Assembly: GCF_002000125.1 (NCBI RefSeq)
Contig: NZ_MLHH01000009.1
Location: forward strand, 1 to 64,000
Length of the DNA: 64,000 nucleotides
Origin: Rodentibacter heidelbergensis
GTDB lineage: Bacteria > Pseudomonadota > Gammaproteobacteria > Enterobacterales > Pasteurellaceae
Direction: 5' to 3'
Shown: positions 33,279 through 41,526 of the stretch, in pieces
Layout of the letters: each line of letters starts with the position of its first letter
Numbering within the stretch: the first letter of the stretch is position 1
Program-made: the position numbers and the translations under genes
Notes under the pieces: model-generated
The model's database searches: none
The model's input: the letters and a program-made list of their open reading frames with translations, nothing else
What the model was told of the DNA's origin: nothing

Positions 33279-33689
33279 ATGAAACCTTATTTTAGAACAT
33301 TAATTTTATTTCCTCTTATTTTACAAGGATTAGCCACAGCGCTATTTTGGTTTTTGGGCTGGGATCTTGAACCTGTTCCTTTTTATCGATACCTCACGGT
33401 CGCCTTTTTTCTTGCAACGATCCCGGCTTTTTTGATTGCGTTCGTCGCTACAACATTTCGGTATGTCCGCCATAATATCGTTTCCATTGTCTTATGTTCA
33501 TCATTAATTAGCTTTTTTTATTGTAATATCGCCTCTTATTTTTATTTATTCATGATGAATGAAACAGAGGCATCCATTTGGGAATGGGTCATTCAAGATG
33601 GATTAGTGTTGGGATTATTAGGTATGTGCGGTATGGTGTTTTATTCTCTCTTTGTTCTACCATTTTTATTACCCAAAACGAAATCGTGA
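33279..33689 (+). CDS. Small inner-membrane protein (unknown function)
   Basis: The 136 aa product is a hydrophobic protein with about four membrane helices (near 7-26, 37-57, 66-88 and 102-128). A basic loop with RYVRHN lies between the second and third. No family motif is recognised. In Haemophilus influenzae a small membrane protein occupies the same place before cysQ. Its ATG lies at the end of the OPT terminator, without a Shine-Dalgarno site, so expression may need read-through or a separate start. cysQ begins 24 bases downstream. Confidence 0.7.
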   Translation: MKPYFRTLILFPLILQGLATALFWFLGWDLEPVPFYRYLTVAFFLATIPAFLIAFVATTFRYVRHNIVSIVLCSSLISFFYCNIASYFYLFMMNETEASIWEWVIQDGLVLGLLGMCGMVFYSLFVLPFLLPKTKS

Positions 33690-33713
33690 TGAAAAATATT
33701 ATCGGGAGGTTTT

Positions 33714-34538
33714 ATGTTGCCACTCAATGAACATTTACTCAATCAGGTTTTACTGATTGCTTATCAAGCGGGTAGTCATCTGCAACGTTTTTATCAACAG
33801 CATGTTGATGTTCAAATTAAAGAAGATAATACACCGGTTACCGAAGCGGATCTTTTTGTCAGTCAATTTTTAACGGAAAAACTGACCGCACTTTTCCCTC
33901 ATACACCGGTGCTTTCCGAAGAACATGGCCATATTTCTTTTGAAGAACGCCAAACATGGAAAGAATATTGGCTTATCGATCCCCTCGATGGTACACAACA
34001 ATTTATTAATCGTACCGATCAATTTTCTGTGCTAATTACCCTCGTTCGCCACAACAAGCCTGTATTAAGTGTTATTCACGCCCCCATATTATCCCTTACT
34101 TATTATGCCATGGCGGATTTTGGTGCTTTTAAAAGGCAAGGTGAGCAGGTGAAAAAACTGGGTAAAAACACCGTGGATTTTAACCGCACTTCTTCTTTTC
34201 CCACATTACGCATTGCGGTGGGCGCCACCACTTCGCAAGAAAAAGTGCGGTCAATGTTATCGAAGGATTTTGCTTGTGAGTTTGTCGTGCTAGGCTCTAG
34301 TAGTTTGAAAAGTGCTTTAGTAGCCGAAGGTGAGGTGGATTGCTACATTCGTTTAGGGCAAACCGGTGAATGGGATACGGCAGGGGCAGAAGTGTTGCTG
34401 AGAGAAACAAATGGACAGATTTTTGATCCTCATTTTGCCCCGCTCACTTATAACCAACGAGAAACAATGATTAATCCGCATTTTGTGATGGTGGCAGATC
34501 GCAACATAAATTGGGCTTCTGTCTTTCAATTTAATTGA
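33714..34538 (+). CDS. cysQ: 3'(2'),5'-bisphosphate nucleotidase CysQ
   Basis: CysQ removes the 3'-phosphate from PAP and PAPS, limiting their build-up in sulfate assimilation. The 274 aa protein shows the inositol monophosphatase-family metal motifs: VTEADLFVS (about 40-48), SEEHG near 70, the [13 protein letters not shown] core near 88-100, and the C-terminal [12 protein letters not shown]. An ATCGGGAGG site precedes the ATG. It is the gene just before zwf, as in H. influenzae. An internal inverted pair of uptake signals is loosely present (about 34184-34252). Confidence 0.93.
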   Translation: MLPLNEHLLNQVLLIAYQAGSHLQRFYQQHVDVQIKEDNTPVTEADLFVSQFLTEKLTALFPHTPVLSEEHGHISFEERQTWKEYWLIDPLDGTQQFINRTDQFSVLITLVRHNKPVLSVIHAPILSLTYYAMADFGAFKRQGEQVKKLGKNTVDFNRTSSFPTLRIAVGATTSQEKVRSMLSKDFACEFVVLGSSSLKSALVAEGEVDCYIRLGQTGEWDTAGAEVLLRETNGQIFDPHFAPLTYNQRETMINPHFVMVADRNINWASVFQFN

Positions 34539-34611
34539 TTGGTTTGAGGGGGGATTTTCGCTAGAATACGGCATTACTTCTTTATTACTCGGTATTTTAC
34601 AAGGAATCATT

Positions 34612-36096
34612 ATGCAAACTGAAAACAGCTGTATCGTCATTTTTGGCGCATCCGGTGATTTAACCCATCGAAAACTTATTCCGGCACTTTATAATCTTTT
34701 TAAAATCGGGCGCTTGGGCGAGCATTTCTCCGTACTGGGTGTGGCGCGTTCTGAACTCAATGATGAAACCTTTCGCCAAAAAATGCGTGAAGCGTTGATT
34801 AAAAATGAAGATACCACTGATGAAACCCTCGATGAATTTTGTCGTCATCTTTATTATCAGGCTGTGAACACAGCTGATGCCGCTGATTATGCTAAATTGG
34901 TTCCCCGTTTGGCGGATTTACACCACCAATATCAAACCGATGGCAATACGCTCTATTATATGTCCACCCCACCAAGCCTCTATGGTGTGATTCCCGAATG
35001 TTTGGCTGCACATGGTTTGAATACGGAAGAAAATGGTTGGAAGCGTATTATCGTTGAGAAACCTTTTGGTTACGATGAAAAAACCGCACAGGTGTTAGAT
35101 GTGCAAATTCACCGTTTCTTTGAAGAGCATCAAATTTATCGTATCGATCATTACTTAGGCAAAGAAACCGTTCAAAATTTACTAGTGTTACGTTTCTCTA
35201 ATGGCTGGTTTGAACCGCTTTGGAACCGTAACTTTATTGATTATGTGGAAATCACCGGAGCGGAATCCATTGGTGTGGAAGAGCGGGGTGGCTATTATGA
35301 TGGTTCCGGTGCTATGCGGGATATGTTCCAAAATCACTTATTACAAGTGCTTGCTATGGTTGCCATGGAACCACCTGCCATTATTAATGCCGATTCCATG
35401 CGTGATGAAGTGGCAAAAGTGATGCACTGTTTACGTCCGCTTACCCAAGAAGATGTCGAACACAATTTAGTATTAGGGCAATACATTGCCGGTGATGTGA
35501 ATGGCGAAAGGGTGAAGGGGTATTTAGAAGAAAAAGGCGTACCGGCAGATTCACGCACAGAGACCTATATGGCGCTGCGTTGTGAAATCGAAAACTGGCG
35601 TTGGGCGGGCGTGCCTTTTTATGTGCGTACCGGTAAACGCTTACCTGCTCGTGTCACAGAAATTGTGATCCATTTTAAAACCACACCTCACCCTGTATTC
35701 AGCCAAAATGCCCCGGAAAACAAACTCATTATCCGTATTCAACCGGACGAAGGCATTTCCATGCGTTTTGGTTTGAAAAAACCGGGGGCGGGTTTTGAGG
35801 CAAAAGAAGTTTCGATGGATTTCCGCTATGCCGATCTTGCTGGTGCACAAGTATTGACCGCTTATGAACGTCTATTGCTAGATGCAATGAAAGGCGATGC
35901 GACACTCTTTGCCCGTACCGATGCCGTTCATGCAGCTTGGCAATTTGTTCAACCAATTTTGGATTACAAAGCCAATGGTGGACGAATTCATGAATATGAG
36001 GCAGGTACTTGGGGGCCGGTGGCAGCCGATAAACTAATTGCCCGACAAGGCAAAGTATGGCGAAAACCCAGTGGTTTGATGAAGAAAAAAGTTTAA
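34612..36096 (+). CDS. zwf: Glucose-6-phosphate 1-dehydrogenase
   Basis: Zwf catalyses the first oxidative step of the pentose phosphate pathway, converting glucose-6-phosphate to 6-phosphogluconolactone with NADP. The 494 aa protein has the dinucleotide motif [12 protein letters not shown] (about 9-20), EKPFG near 150, and the active-site signature RIDHYLGKE near 177-185. AAGGAA precedes the ATG. A TAGAAT box at about 34562-34567 upstream is a reasonable -10 element. The following pgl gene is 57 bases downstream and encodes the next step. Confidence 0.97.
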   Translation: MQTENSCIVIFGASGDLTHRKLIPALYNLFKIGRLGEHFSVLGVARSELNDETFRQKMREALIKNEDTTDETLDEFCRHLYYQAVNTADAADYAKLVPRLADLHHQYQTDGNTLYYMSTPPSLYGVIPECLAAHGLNTEENGWKRIIVEKPFGYDEKTAQVLDVQIHRFFEEHQIYRIDHYLGKETVQNLLVLRFSNGWFEPLWNRNFIDYVEITGAESIGVEERGGYYDGSGAMRDMFQNHLLQVLAMVAMEPPAIINADSMRDEVAKVMHCLRPLTQEDVEHNLVLGQYIAGDVNGERVKGYLEEKGVPADSRTETYMALRCEIENWRWAGVPFYVRTGKRLPARVTEIVIHFKTTPHPVFSQNAPENKLIIRIQPDEGISMRFGLKKPGAGFEAKEVSMDFRYADLAGAQVLTAYERLLLDAMKGDATLFARTDAVHAAWQFVQPILDYKANGGRIHEYEAGTWGPVAADKLIARQGKVWRKPSGLMKKKV

Positions 36097-36153
36097 TTTA
36101 TTATTTCTTCCCCCCTCTCATGGTGAGCGGGGGATCATTTAAGAGAAAATCCA

Positions 36154-36852
36154 ATGAATACGATCACTTTCCCCTCCGCTCAACATGCCGTGGAAAAAAT
36201 AGCACAAGAATTTGTGATTTATAGTCAATTATCCCACCCCGTGCACATTTCGCTTTCCGGTGGTTCTACTCCCAAACTTTTATTCAAGGCTCTGGCACAA
36301 TCCCCTTATGCGGCGCAAATCCGTTGGCAAAATCTCCATTTTTGGTGGGGGGATGAGCGTATGGTTTCGCCGCAAGATCCTGAAAGTAATTATGGCGAAG
36401 TGCAAAAATTGTTATTTGATCATATCCCAATTCCTGCTGAGAATATTCATCGAATTCGTGGTGAAAATGAACCGAATGTTGAGCTAAAACGTTTCCAAGA
36501 GGAACTCAGTGCGGTCATTCCTGATGGTGTTTTTGACTGGATTATTTTAGGCATGGGGGCAGACGGACACACCGCTTCCTTATTTCCACATCAAACTCAT
36601 TTTGATGATAAAAACCTCGCAGTGATAGCAAAACACCCAGAAAGCGGGCAAATCCGTATTTCTAAAACTGCAAAATTCATTGAACAGGCAAAACGCATTA
36701 CTTATCTTGTAACAGGCGAAGGCAAAGCGGAAATTTTAAAAGAAATCCAAACCACACCGGCGGAGGACCTCCCTTATCCGGCAGCGAAAATTAAAGCGAA
36801 AAATGGGGTGACGGAGTGGTATTTGGATAAAGCGGCGGCGAAGTTATTATAG
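36154..36852 (+). CDS. pgl: 6-phosphogluconolactonase
   Basis: Pgl hydrolyses 6-phosphogluconolactone to 6-phosphogluconate. The 232 aa protein is of the DevB type with the family blocks SLSGGSTPKLLFKAL (about 31-45), WWGDERMV near 66-73, and LGMGADGHTASLFPH near 131-145. It lies between zwf and gnd in the direction of the pathway. Its TAG stop overlaps the GTG start of the DUF1304 gene by one base. Confidence 0.95.
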   Translation: MNTITFPSAQHAVEKIAQEFVIYSQLSHPVHISLSGGSTPKLLFKALAQSPYAAQIRWQNLHFWWGDERMVSPQDPESNYGEVQKLLFDHIPIPAENIHRIRGENEPNVELKRFQEELSAVIPDGVFDWIILGMGADGHTASLFPHQTHFDDKNLAVIAKHPESGQIRISKTAKFIEQAKRITYLVTGEGKAEILKEIQTTPAEDLPYPAAKIKAKNGVTEWYLDKAAAKLL

Positions 36853-37214
36853 TGGAAATTTTAGCCCATATTTTGACCGCACTTGTGGCAGTTGAACATT
36901 TTTACATTCTCTATTTAGAAATGTTCGCCATTGAAGGAAAAAGCGCCAAACGCATTTTCGGTTTAACGGATGAGTTTATCGCCCAAAAGAAAGTGAAGGT
37001 GATGTTTGCCAACCAAGGCCTATACAACGGCTTTCTGGCGGCAGGAATTCTCTTCGGTTATGTGATAAACCAAATGTTGGTGATTTATTTCTTTTTAGTT
37101 TGTGTGATAATTGCCGCCATTTTTGGTGCAATCACAGCAAATAAAGGCATTTTGGTAAAGCAAGGGTTACCGGCGGTGTTAGCGTTGGTTTTGCAGATTG
37201 TTGCAAACAGTTAA
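36852..37214 (+). CDS. DUF1304 family inner-membrane protein
   Basis: The 120 aa protein starts at GTG 36852, overlapping the pgl stop. It has an N-terminal helix with LVAVEHFYILYLEMF, then FANQGLYNGFLAAGILFG and two further helices, which matches DUF1304 (about 120 aa, four helices). No function is known for the family. Co-translation with pgl suggests shared expression with the pentose phosphate genes but not necessarily a shared role. An uptake signal lies at about 36874-36882 near its start. Confidence 0.85.
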   Translation: MEILAHILTALVAVEHFYILYLEMFAIEGKSAKRIFGLTDEFIAQKKVKVMFANQGLYNGFLAAGILFGYVINQMLVIYFFLVCVIIAAIFGAITANKGILVKQGLPAVLALVLQIVANS

Positions 37215-37232
37215 TCAAGTGAATGAGGAAAA

Positions 37233-37658
37233 ATGGAAAAGTTAAATATCTCTACATTGGAAAATGCATTTATTTCATTAGAAGCGACTTTACTTAAATT
37301 AGCTGATGAGAAATGGTTTAATCAGCAAGATGATATTGTTCAGGATACACTTGTTGCAGGAGCGATTCAGAAATTTGAATTTGTCTATGAACTGAGTATT
37401 AAAATAATGAAACGTCAGCTGAAATTGATGTCTGGAACGCCTGAGGAGATTGATAATACTGATTTTCGTGATGTGTTGCGTAGCAGTGCCAAAGCGGGAT
37501 TAATTGATGATGTAGAGTCATGGATTTTTTATCGAAAAATGCGTAATGTGACTTCACATACTTATGATCAAAATAAAGCTCAGGAGATTTACCAGAATAT
37601 TCAATCTTTCCTTGAGAGTGCTAGAAGCTTAATTAAACAGTTGGAAAAACAGCAATGA
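37233..37658 (+). CDS. hepT: HepT-like HEPN toxin (HI0074 family)
   Basis: This 141 aa all-helical protein carries the HEPN ribonuclease motif RX4HXY as RNVTSHTY (about 104-111), with a KFEFVYELSIKIMKR segment near 47-61. HI0074-family proteins pair with a minimal nucleotidyltransferase. In characterised HepT-MntA systems, the partner modifies the tyrosine of this motif and silences the RNase. The GAGGAAAAATGG start region is clear. It overlaps the next gene by ATGA. The pair is inserted between the DUF1304 gene and gnd and looks like accessory DNA. Confidence 0.85.
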   Translation: MEKLNISTLENAFISLEATLLKLADEKWFNQQDDIVQDTLVAGAIQKFEFVYELSIKIMKRQLKLMSGTPEEIDNTDFRDVLRSSAKAGLIDDVESWIFYRKMRNVTSHTYDQNKAQEIYQNIQSFLESARSLIKQLEKQQ

Positions 37659-37957
37659 TAGATATTGAACCCAAACATCTTGCTATTGTACAAGATATTT
37701 TACGAACTCACTTGGCAGGCTATGAAGTGCGGGCATTTGGTTCAAGAGTGAAAGGTACAGCACGCAAATTTTCGGATTTGGATTTGGTGGTCATGACTGA
37801 AAAGCCCCTCTCATTACGGATTTTTGCTGAGGTCAGCGAAGCCTTTAGCGAAAGCGATCTCCCTTATAAAGTGGATGTGCTTGATTGGGCGACAACGTCC
37901 GAAAGTTTTCGAGAAATTATTGAACAAAAGTATGTCATTATTTCTAGTAATGAATAA
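37655..37957 (+). CDS. mntA: MntA-like minimal nucleotidyltransferase antitoxin (HI0073 family)
   Basis: The 100 aa protein has the DNA polymerase beta-type motif GSRVKGTARKFSDLDLVV (about 29-46), with the GS...DxD metal-binding residues intact. Proteins of this family add nucleotides to the tyrosine of their HEPN partner. It is translationally coupled to the HepT-like gene upstream. An alternative is that both are only a remnant, but both frames and motifs are complete. Confidence 0.85.
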   Translation: MIDIEPKHLAIVQDILRTHLAGYEVRAFGSRVKGTARKFSDLDLVVMTEKPLSLRIFAEVSEAFSESDLPYKVDVLDWATTSESFREIIEQKYVIISSNE

Positions 37958-38015
37958 ACAGGAATTAAAAGAAAAAAGTGGGTAATATCCCCTAAAAAAT
38001 CAACAGGAGCAAAAA

Positions 38016-39470
38016 ATGTCACAAAAAGGCGATATCGGCGTGATTGGACTCGCCGTGATGGGGCAAAACCTCATTTTAAATATGAACGACCATGGGTTTA
38101 AAGTGGTGGCGTATAACCGTACCACGTCAAAAGTGGACGAGTTTTTACAAGGGGCAGCGAAAGGTACAAACATTATTGGGGCGTATTCCTTGGAAGACTT
38201 GGCGTCTAAATTGGAAAAACCAAGAAAAGTGATGCTGATGGTGCGTGCGGGCGAAGTGGTGGATCAATTTATTGATGCACTATTACCGCACTTGGAAGAG
38301 GGCGACATCATTATTGATGGCGGCAACTCTAACTATCCGGATACTAACCGCCGTGTGAAAGCCTTAGCGGAAAAAGGGATTCGCTTTGTGGGTTCCGGAG
38401 TATCGGGCGGTGAAGAGGGCGCTCGCCATGGGCCTTCCATTATGCCGGGTGGTAACGAGGAAGCATGGCAATATGTCAAACCGATTTTACAAGCGATTTC
38501 TGCCAAAACCGATAAAGGCGAGCCGTGCTGTGATTGGGTTGGAAAAGAGGGGGCAGGTCATTTTGTTAAAATGGTGCATAACGGCATTGAATATGGCGAT
38601 ATGCAACTGATTTGCGAAGCCTACCAATTCTTAAAAGACGGATTAGGCTTAAGCTATGAGGAAATGCAAAACATTTTCGCTGAATGGAAAAAAACGGAGC
38701 TGGATAGCTATCTGATTGATATTACAACAGATATTTTGGGCTATAAAGACACAGACGGCACACCGCTTGTAGAAAAAATCCTGGATACTGCCGGACAAAA
38801 AGGCACGGGTAAATGGACGGGCATCAATGCCCTTGATTTTGGCATTCCATTAACCTTAATCACCGAATCGGTGTTTGCCCGTTGTGTTTCTTCTTTCAAA
38901 GATCAGCGTGTGGCGGCAGAAAAATTATTTGGTAAGACTATTGGCAAGGTGGAAGGCGATAAAGCCGTTTGGATTGAAGCGGTGCGTAAAGCCTTACTTG
39001 CCTCAAAAATTATTTCTTATGCACAAGGCTTTATGCTGATTCGTGAAGCCTCCGAAAACTTTGGTTGGGATATCAATTATGGCGCAACCGCATTATTATG
39101 GCGTGAAGGCTGTATTATCCGTAGCCGTTTCTTAGGCAATATTCGTGATGCCTATGAGGCCAACCCGGATTTAATTTTCTTAGGCTCGGATGCTTATTTC
39201 AAAGGCATTTTAGAAAATGCCATGAGCGACTGGCGTAAAGTGGTGGCAAAATCCATTGAAGTGGGTATTCCGATGCCTTGTATGGCTTCTGCGATTACCT
39301 TCTTGGATGGTTACACTTCCGCCCGTTTACCGGCGAATTTATTGCAAGCCCAACGTGATTATTTTGGTGCGCACACCTACGAGCGTACAGATAAACCGCG
39401 TGGTGAGTTTTTCCACACCAACTGGACGGGGCGTGGTGGTAACACCGCTTCCACCACCTATGATGTGTAA
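38016..39470 (+). CDS. gnd: 6-phosphogluconate dehydrogenase, decarboxylating
   Basis: Gnd converts 6-phosphogluconate to ribulose-5-phosphate with CO2 and NADPH. The 484 aa protein begins with the NADP-binding GVIGLAVMGQNLILNM, then has the YNRTTSK turn and the active-site lysine region GAGHFVKMVHNGIEY near 183-197. DLGY..GTGKWT-type substrate blocks follow, and the C terminus is QRDYFGAHTYERTDKPRG. A CAGGAGC site precedes the ATG. It follows the toxin-antitoxin insert, and an inverted uptake pair terminates it. Confidence 0.97.
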   Translation: MSQKGDIGVIGLAVMGQNLILNMNDHGFKVVAYNRTTSKVDEFLQGAAKGTNIIGAYSLEDLASKLEKPRKVMLMVRAGEVVDQFIDALLPHLEEGDIIIDGGNSNYPDTNRRVKALAEKGIRFVGSGVSGGEEGARHGPSIMPGGNEEAWQYVKPILQAISAKTDKGEPCCDWVGKEGAGHFVKMVHNGIEYGDMQLICEAYQFLKDGLGLSYEEMQNIFAEWKKTELDSYLIDITTDILGYKDTDGTPLVEKILDTAGQKGTGKWTGINALDFGIPLTLITESVFARCVSSFKDQRVAAEKLFGKTIGKVEGDKAVWIEAVRKALLASKIISYAQGFMLIREASENFGWDINYGATALLWREGCIIRSRFLGNIRDAYEANPDLIFLGSDAYFKGILENAMSDWRKVVAKSIEVGIPMPCMASAITFLDGYTSARLPANLLQAQRDYFGAHTYERTDKPRGEFFHTNWTGRGGNTASTTYDV

Positions 39471-39493
39471 TTGGTAAAACGCAAGATAAATTG

Positions 39494-39526
39494 ACCGCAC
39501 TTTAAGCAAAGTGCGGTTTCTTTTTT
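39494..39526. terminator. Inverted uptake-signal terminator after gnd
   Basis: ACCGCACTTT (39494-39503) and AAAGTGCGGT (39508-39517) form a 10-base perfect stem with a 4-base loop, followed by a T-rich run to 39526. Each arm is an uptake signal. Confidence 0.85.
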
Positions 39527-39547
39527 TAACTCATTTTGGAGAGAACT

Positions 39548-39859
39548 ATGCTATCTCAAACTCGTTTGGCACAATTAGCCGAAATGGAAAACATACTGGA
39601 TGAAGCCAATGAATTTTTGGCTGAGGCAGAAAATTTTCTTGAAAAATGGCAAACCTTTTTACCGAAAATGAAACGTTTAGAACGTTATTATTTTGAAGGG
39701 GATTGGATGGCGGATTTTGAAGCCTATGAGCAAGGGGAAACCCCTAAAACCCAGTCTTGTGGCGTGCTTTCAGAAGATCTTGTTTATAATGCCAGTACCG
39801 ATCAACGAAGCCTTGCTATTGAATATTTAAAATTGATAACGACAATTTTGGATCAATAA
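39548..39859 (+). CDS. DUF4298 domain protein
   Basis: This 103 aa soluble protein begins with a predicted coiled-coil or long helix (ARLAQLAEMENILDEANEFL-like heptads, about 5-50). ERYYFEGDWMADFEAYEQGE and the conserved CGVLSEDLVYN follow. That layout matches DUF4298, a family of unknown function. I use the ATG at 39548 with a TTGGAGAG site; a TTG 12 bases earlier is in frame. It is a single gene between two hairpins. No catalytic motif is visible. Confidence 0.8.
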   Translation: MLSQTRLAQLAEMENILDEANEFLAEAENFLEKWQTFLPKMKRLERYYFEGDWMADFEAYEQGETPKTQSCGVLSEDLVYNASTDQRSLAIEYLKLITTILDQ

Positions 39860-39887
39860 AAATACAGAAAACCGAGCACACTTTGCT

Positions 39888-39931
39888 TTCTTGTCAAAAC
39901 AGACAGGAAAGTGCGGTCATTTTTTTCAAAA
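39888..39931 (+). terminator. Probable terminator after the DUF4298 gene
   Basis: CTTTCTTGTC (39889-39898) pairs with GACAGGAAAG (39904-39913) with one G-T pair and a short loop. An uptake signal and a T7 run follow at 39911-39929. The stem is less GC-rich than the neighbouring ones. Confidence 0.5.
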
Positions 39932-40007
39932 TTTTCTGAGAAATAATCAAAGTAATTTCTGTTTTAACGTAGTAAACTAGAGCGGTGATTAGCCCGAGGA
40001 GATAACG

Positions 40008-40682
40008 ATGAAACCTTACCTTATTGCCCCTTCTATTCTTTCCGCGGATCTCGCCCGCCTTGGTGATGATGTTCAAAATGTGCTTAATGCCGGTGCAGAT
40101 CTCATTCATTTTGATGTGATGGATAATCACTATGTGCCTAATTTGACTTTTGGTCCCGCTATTTGTCAGGCTTTGCGTGATTATGGCATTACCGCCCCTA
40201 TTGACGTGCATTTAATGGTGAAACCGGTGGATCGGCTTATCCCTGATTTTGCCAAAGCTGGAGCAAATTATATTACTTTCCATCCGGAAAGCTCTGAGCA
40301 TATTGACCGCTCTTTACAGTTGATTCGTGATCACGGTTGTCAATCTGGTTTGGTGTTTAACCCTGCCACACCACTGAGTTATTTGGATTATGTATTGGAT
40401 AAAGTGGATATCATTTTGTTGATGTCGGTTAATCCGGGATTTGGCGGACAATCTTTCATTCCCGCAACGTTGAAAAAATTACAACAAGTCAGAAAAATCA
40501 TTGATGACAGCGGTTTTGATATTCGTTTAGAAGTGGATGGTGGTGTAAAAGTCAATAATATTGCAGAAATTGCCGCTGCCGGTGCGGATATGTTTGTCGC
40601 AGGCTCAGCGATTTTTGACAGCCCGGATTACAAACAAGTGATTGCTCAAATGAGAGATCAGCTTTCCACTGTCCGTGGCTAA
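40008..40682 (+). CDS. rpe: Ribulose-phosphate 3-epimerase
   Basis: Rpe interconverts ribulose-5-phosphate and xylulose-5-phosphate. The 224 aa TIM-barrel protein has the family signatures [18 protein letters not shown] (about 33-50) with the catalytic Asp, DVHLMV near 67-72, [11 protein letters not shown] near 142-152 and VDGGV near 178. It starts behind a CGAGGAG site. It continues the pentose phosphate group and is followed by gph, the same order as the E. coli rpe-gph pair. Confidence 0.97.
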   Translation: MKPYLIAPSILSADLARLGDDVQNVLNAGADLIHFDVMDNHYVPNLTFGPAICQALRDYGITAPIDVHLMVKPVDRLIPDFAKAGANYITFHPESSEHIDRSLQLIRDHGCQSGLVFNPATPLSYLDYVLDKVDIILLMSVNPGFGGQSFIPATLKKLQQVRKIIDDSGFDIRLEVDGGVKVNNIAEIAAAGADMFVAGSAIFDSPDYKQVIAQMRDQLSTVRG

Positions 40683-40729
40683 TTGAGAATTTTTAGTTTC
40701 CTTATTGTTGTATAAAAAAGAGAGATTAA

Positions 40730-41404
40730 ATGAAAACACAATTTAAATTGATCGGCTTTGATTTAGACGGCACACTTGTTAACAGCTTGCCGGATTTAGC
40801 CCTATCCGTCAATTCGGCCTTAGCCGAATTTGATTTACCTCAAGCGCCGGAATCTTTAGTGTTAACCTGGATTGGCAATGGAGCACCTGTGTTGATTGCC
40901 CGCGCATTAGATTGGGTAAAAGCACAAACCGGTAAAACATTAAACGAAGCAGAGGTAGAAGAAGTTAAAGCACGTTTCAACCACTATTATGGTGAAAACC
41001 TTTGCAATGTGAGCCGCCTTTATCCCAATGTGAAGGAAACCTTAGAAGCGTTAAAAGCGAAAGGTTACACTTTAGCCGTAGTAACAAATAAACCGACCAG
41101 ACACGTTCAACCGGTGTTGGCAGCCTTTGGTATCGATCACTTATTTAGTGAAATGCTCGGCGGGCAGTCTTTACCGGCAATCAAACCGCATCCGGCACCA
41201 CTTTATTATTTGTGTGGCAAATTCGGCATTGAGCCTCGCCAACTCTTATTTGTGGGTGATTCTAAAAACGATATTTTGGCCGCTCATGCAGCAGGTTGTG
41301 CCGTTGTGGGACTAACCTACGGTTATAACTATAACATTCCAATTAGCGAATCAAATCCGGATTGGGTGTTGGATGATTTTGGTCAATTATTAAAGATACT
41401 TTAA
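40730..41404 (+). CDS. gph: Phosphoglycolate phosphatase
   Basis: Gph dephosphorylates 2-phosphoglycolate formed during repair of oxidised DNA ends. The 224 aa HAD-family enzyme shows motif I GFDLDGTLV (about 9-17), motif II VVTNKP near 118-123, the conserved Lys in IKPHPAPLYY and motif IV GDSKNDILAA near 174-183. It follows rpe by 47 bases on the same strand and ends at a hairpin of inverted uptake signals. Confidence 0.94.
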   Translation: MKTQFKLIGFDLDGTLVNSLPDLALSVNSALAEFDLPQAPESLVLTWIGNGAPVLIARALDWVKAQTGKTLNEAEVEEVKARFNHYYGENLCNVSRLYPNVKETLEALKAKGYTLAVVTNKPTRHVQPVLAAFGIDHLFSEMLGGQSLPAIKPHPAPLYYLCGKFGIEPRQLLFVGDSKNDILAAHAAGCAVVGLTYGYNYNIPISESNPDWVLDDFGQLLKIL

Positions 41405-41412
41405 TCGTTCTC

Positions 41413-41442
41413 AAAAGTGCGGCGAAAACAACCGCACTTTTA
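41413..41442. terminator. Inverted uptake-signal terminator after gph
   Basis: AAAAGTGCGG (41413-41422) pairs with CCGCACTTTT (41432-41441) around a 9-base loop. Both arms are uptake signals. The T tail is short. Confidence 0.75.
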
Positions 41443-41462
41443 CCCAACCTGACCCTCGTCCA

Positions 41463-41490
41463 CTTGAATTTATCAAACCCACCCCCATAT
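41463..41490 (+). promoter_or_regulatory. Sigma-32 (heat shock) promoter of lon
   Basis: CTTGAA at 41463-41468 is followed after 14 bases by CCCCATAT at 41483-41490. This matches the RpoH consensus (CTTGAA, 13-15 spacer, CCCCATNT). It lies 37 bases upstream of the lon start, and lon is a classic heat shock gene. Confidence 0.82.
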
Positions 41491-41526
41491 TACCCCAAAT
41501 TGTCGAAATAGAATTAGAGAGAAGAT

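Noticed and set aside
36105-36137. C-rich and G-rich arms between zwf and pgl that look like a terminator.
   Set aside because: The stem has mismatches and no T run follows, and zwf and pgl are likely co-transcribed.
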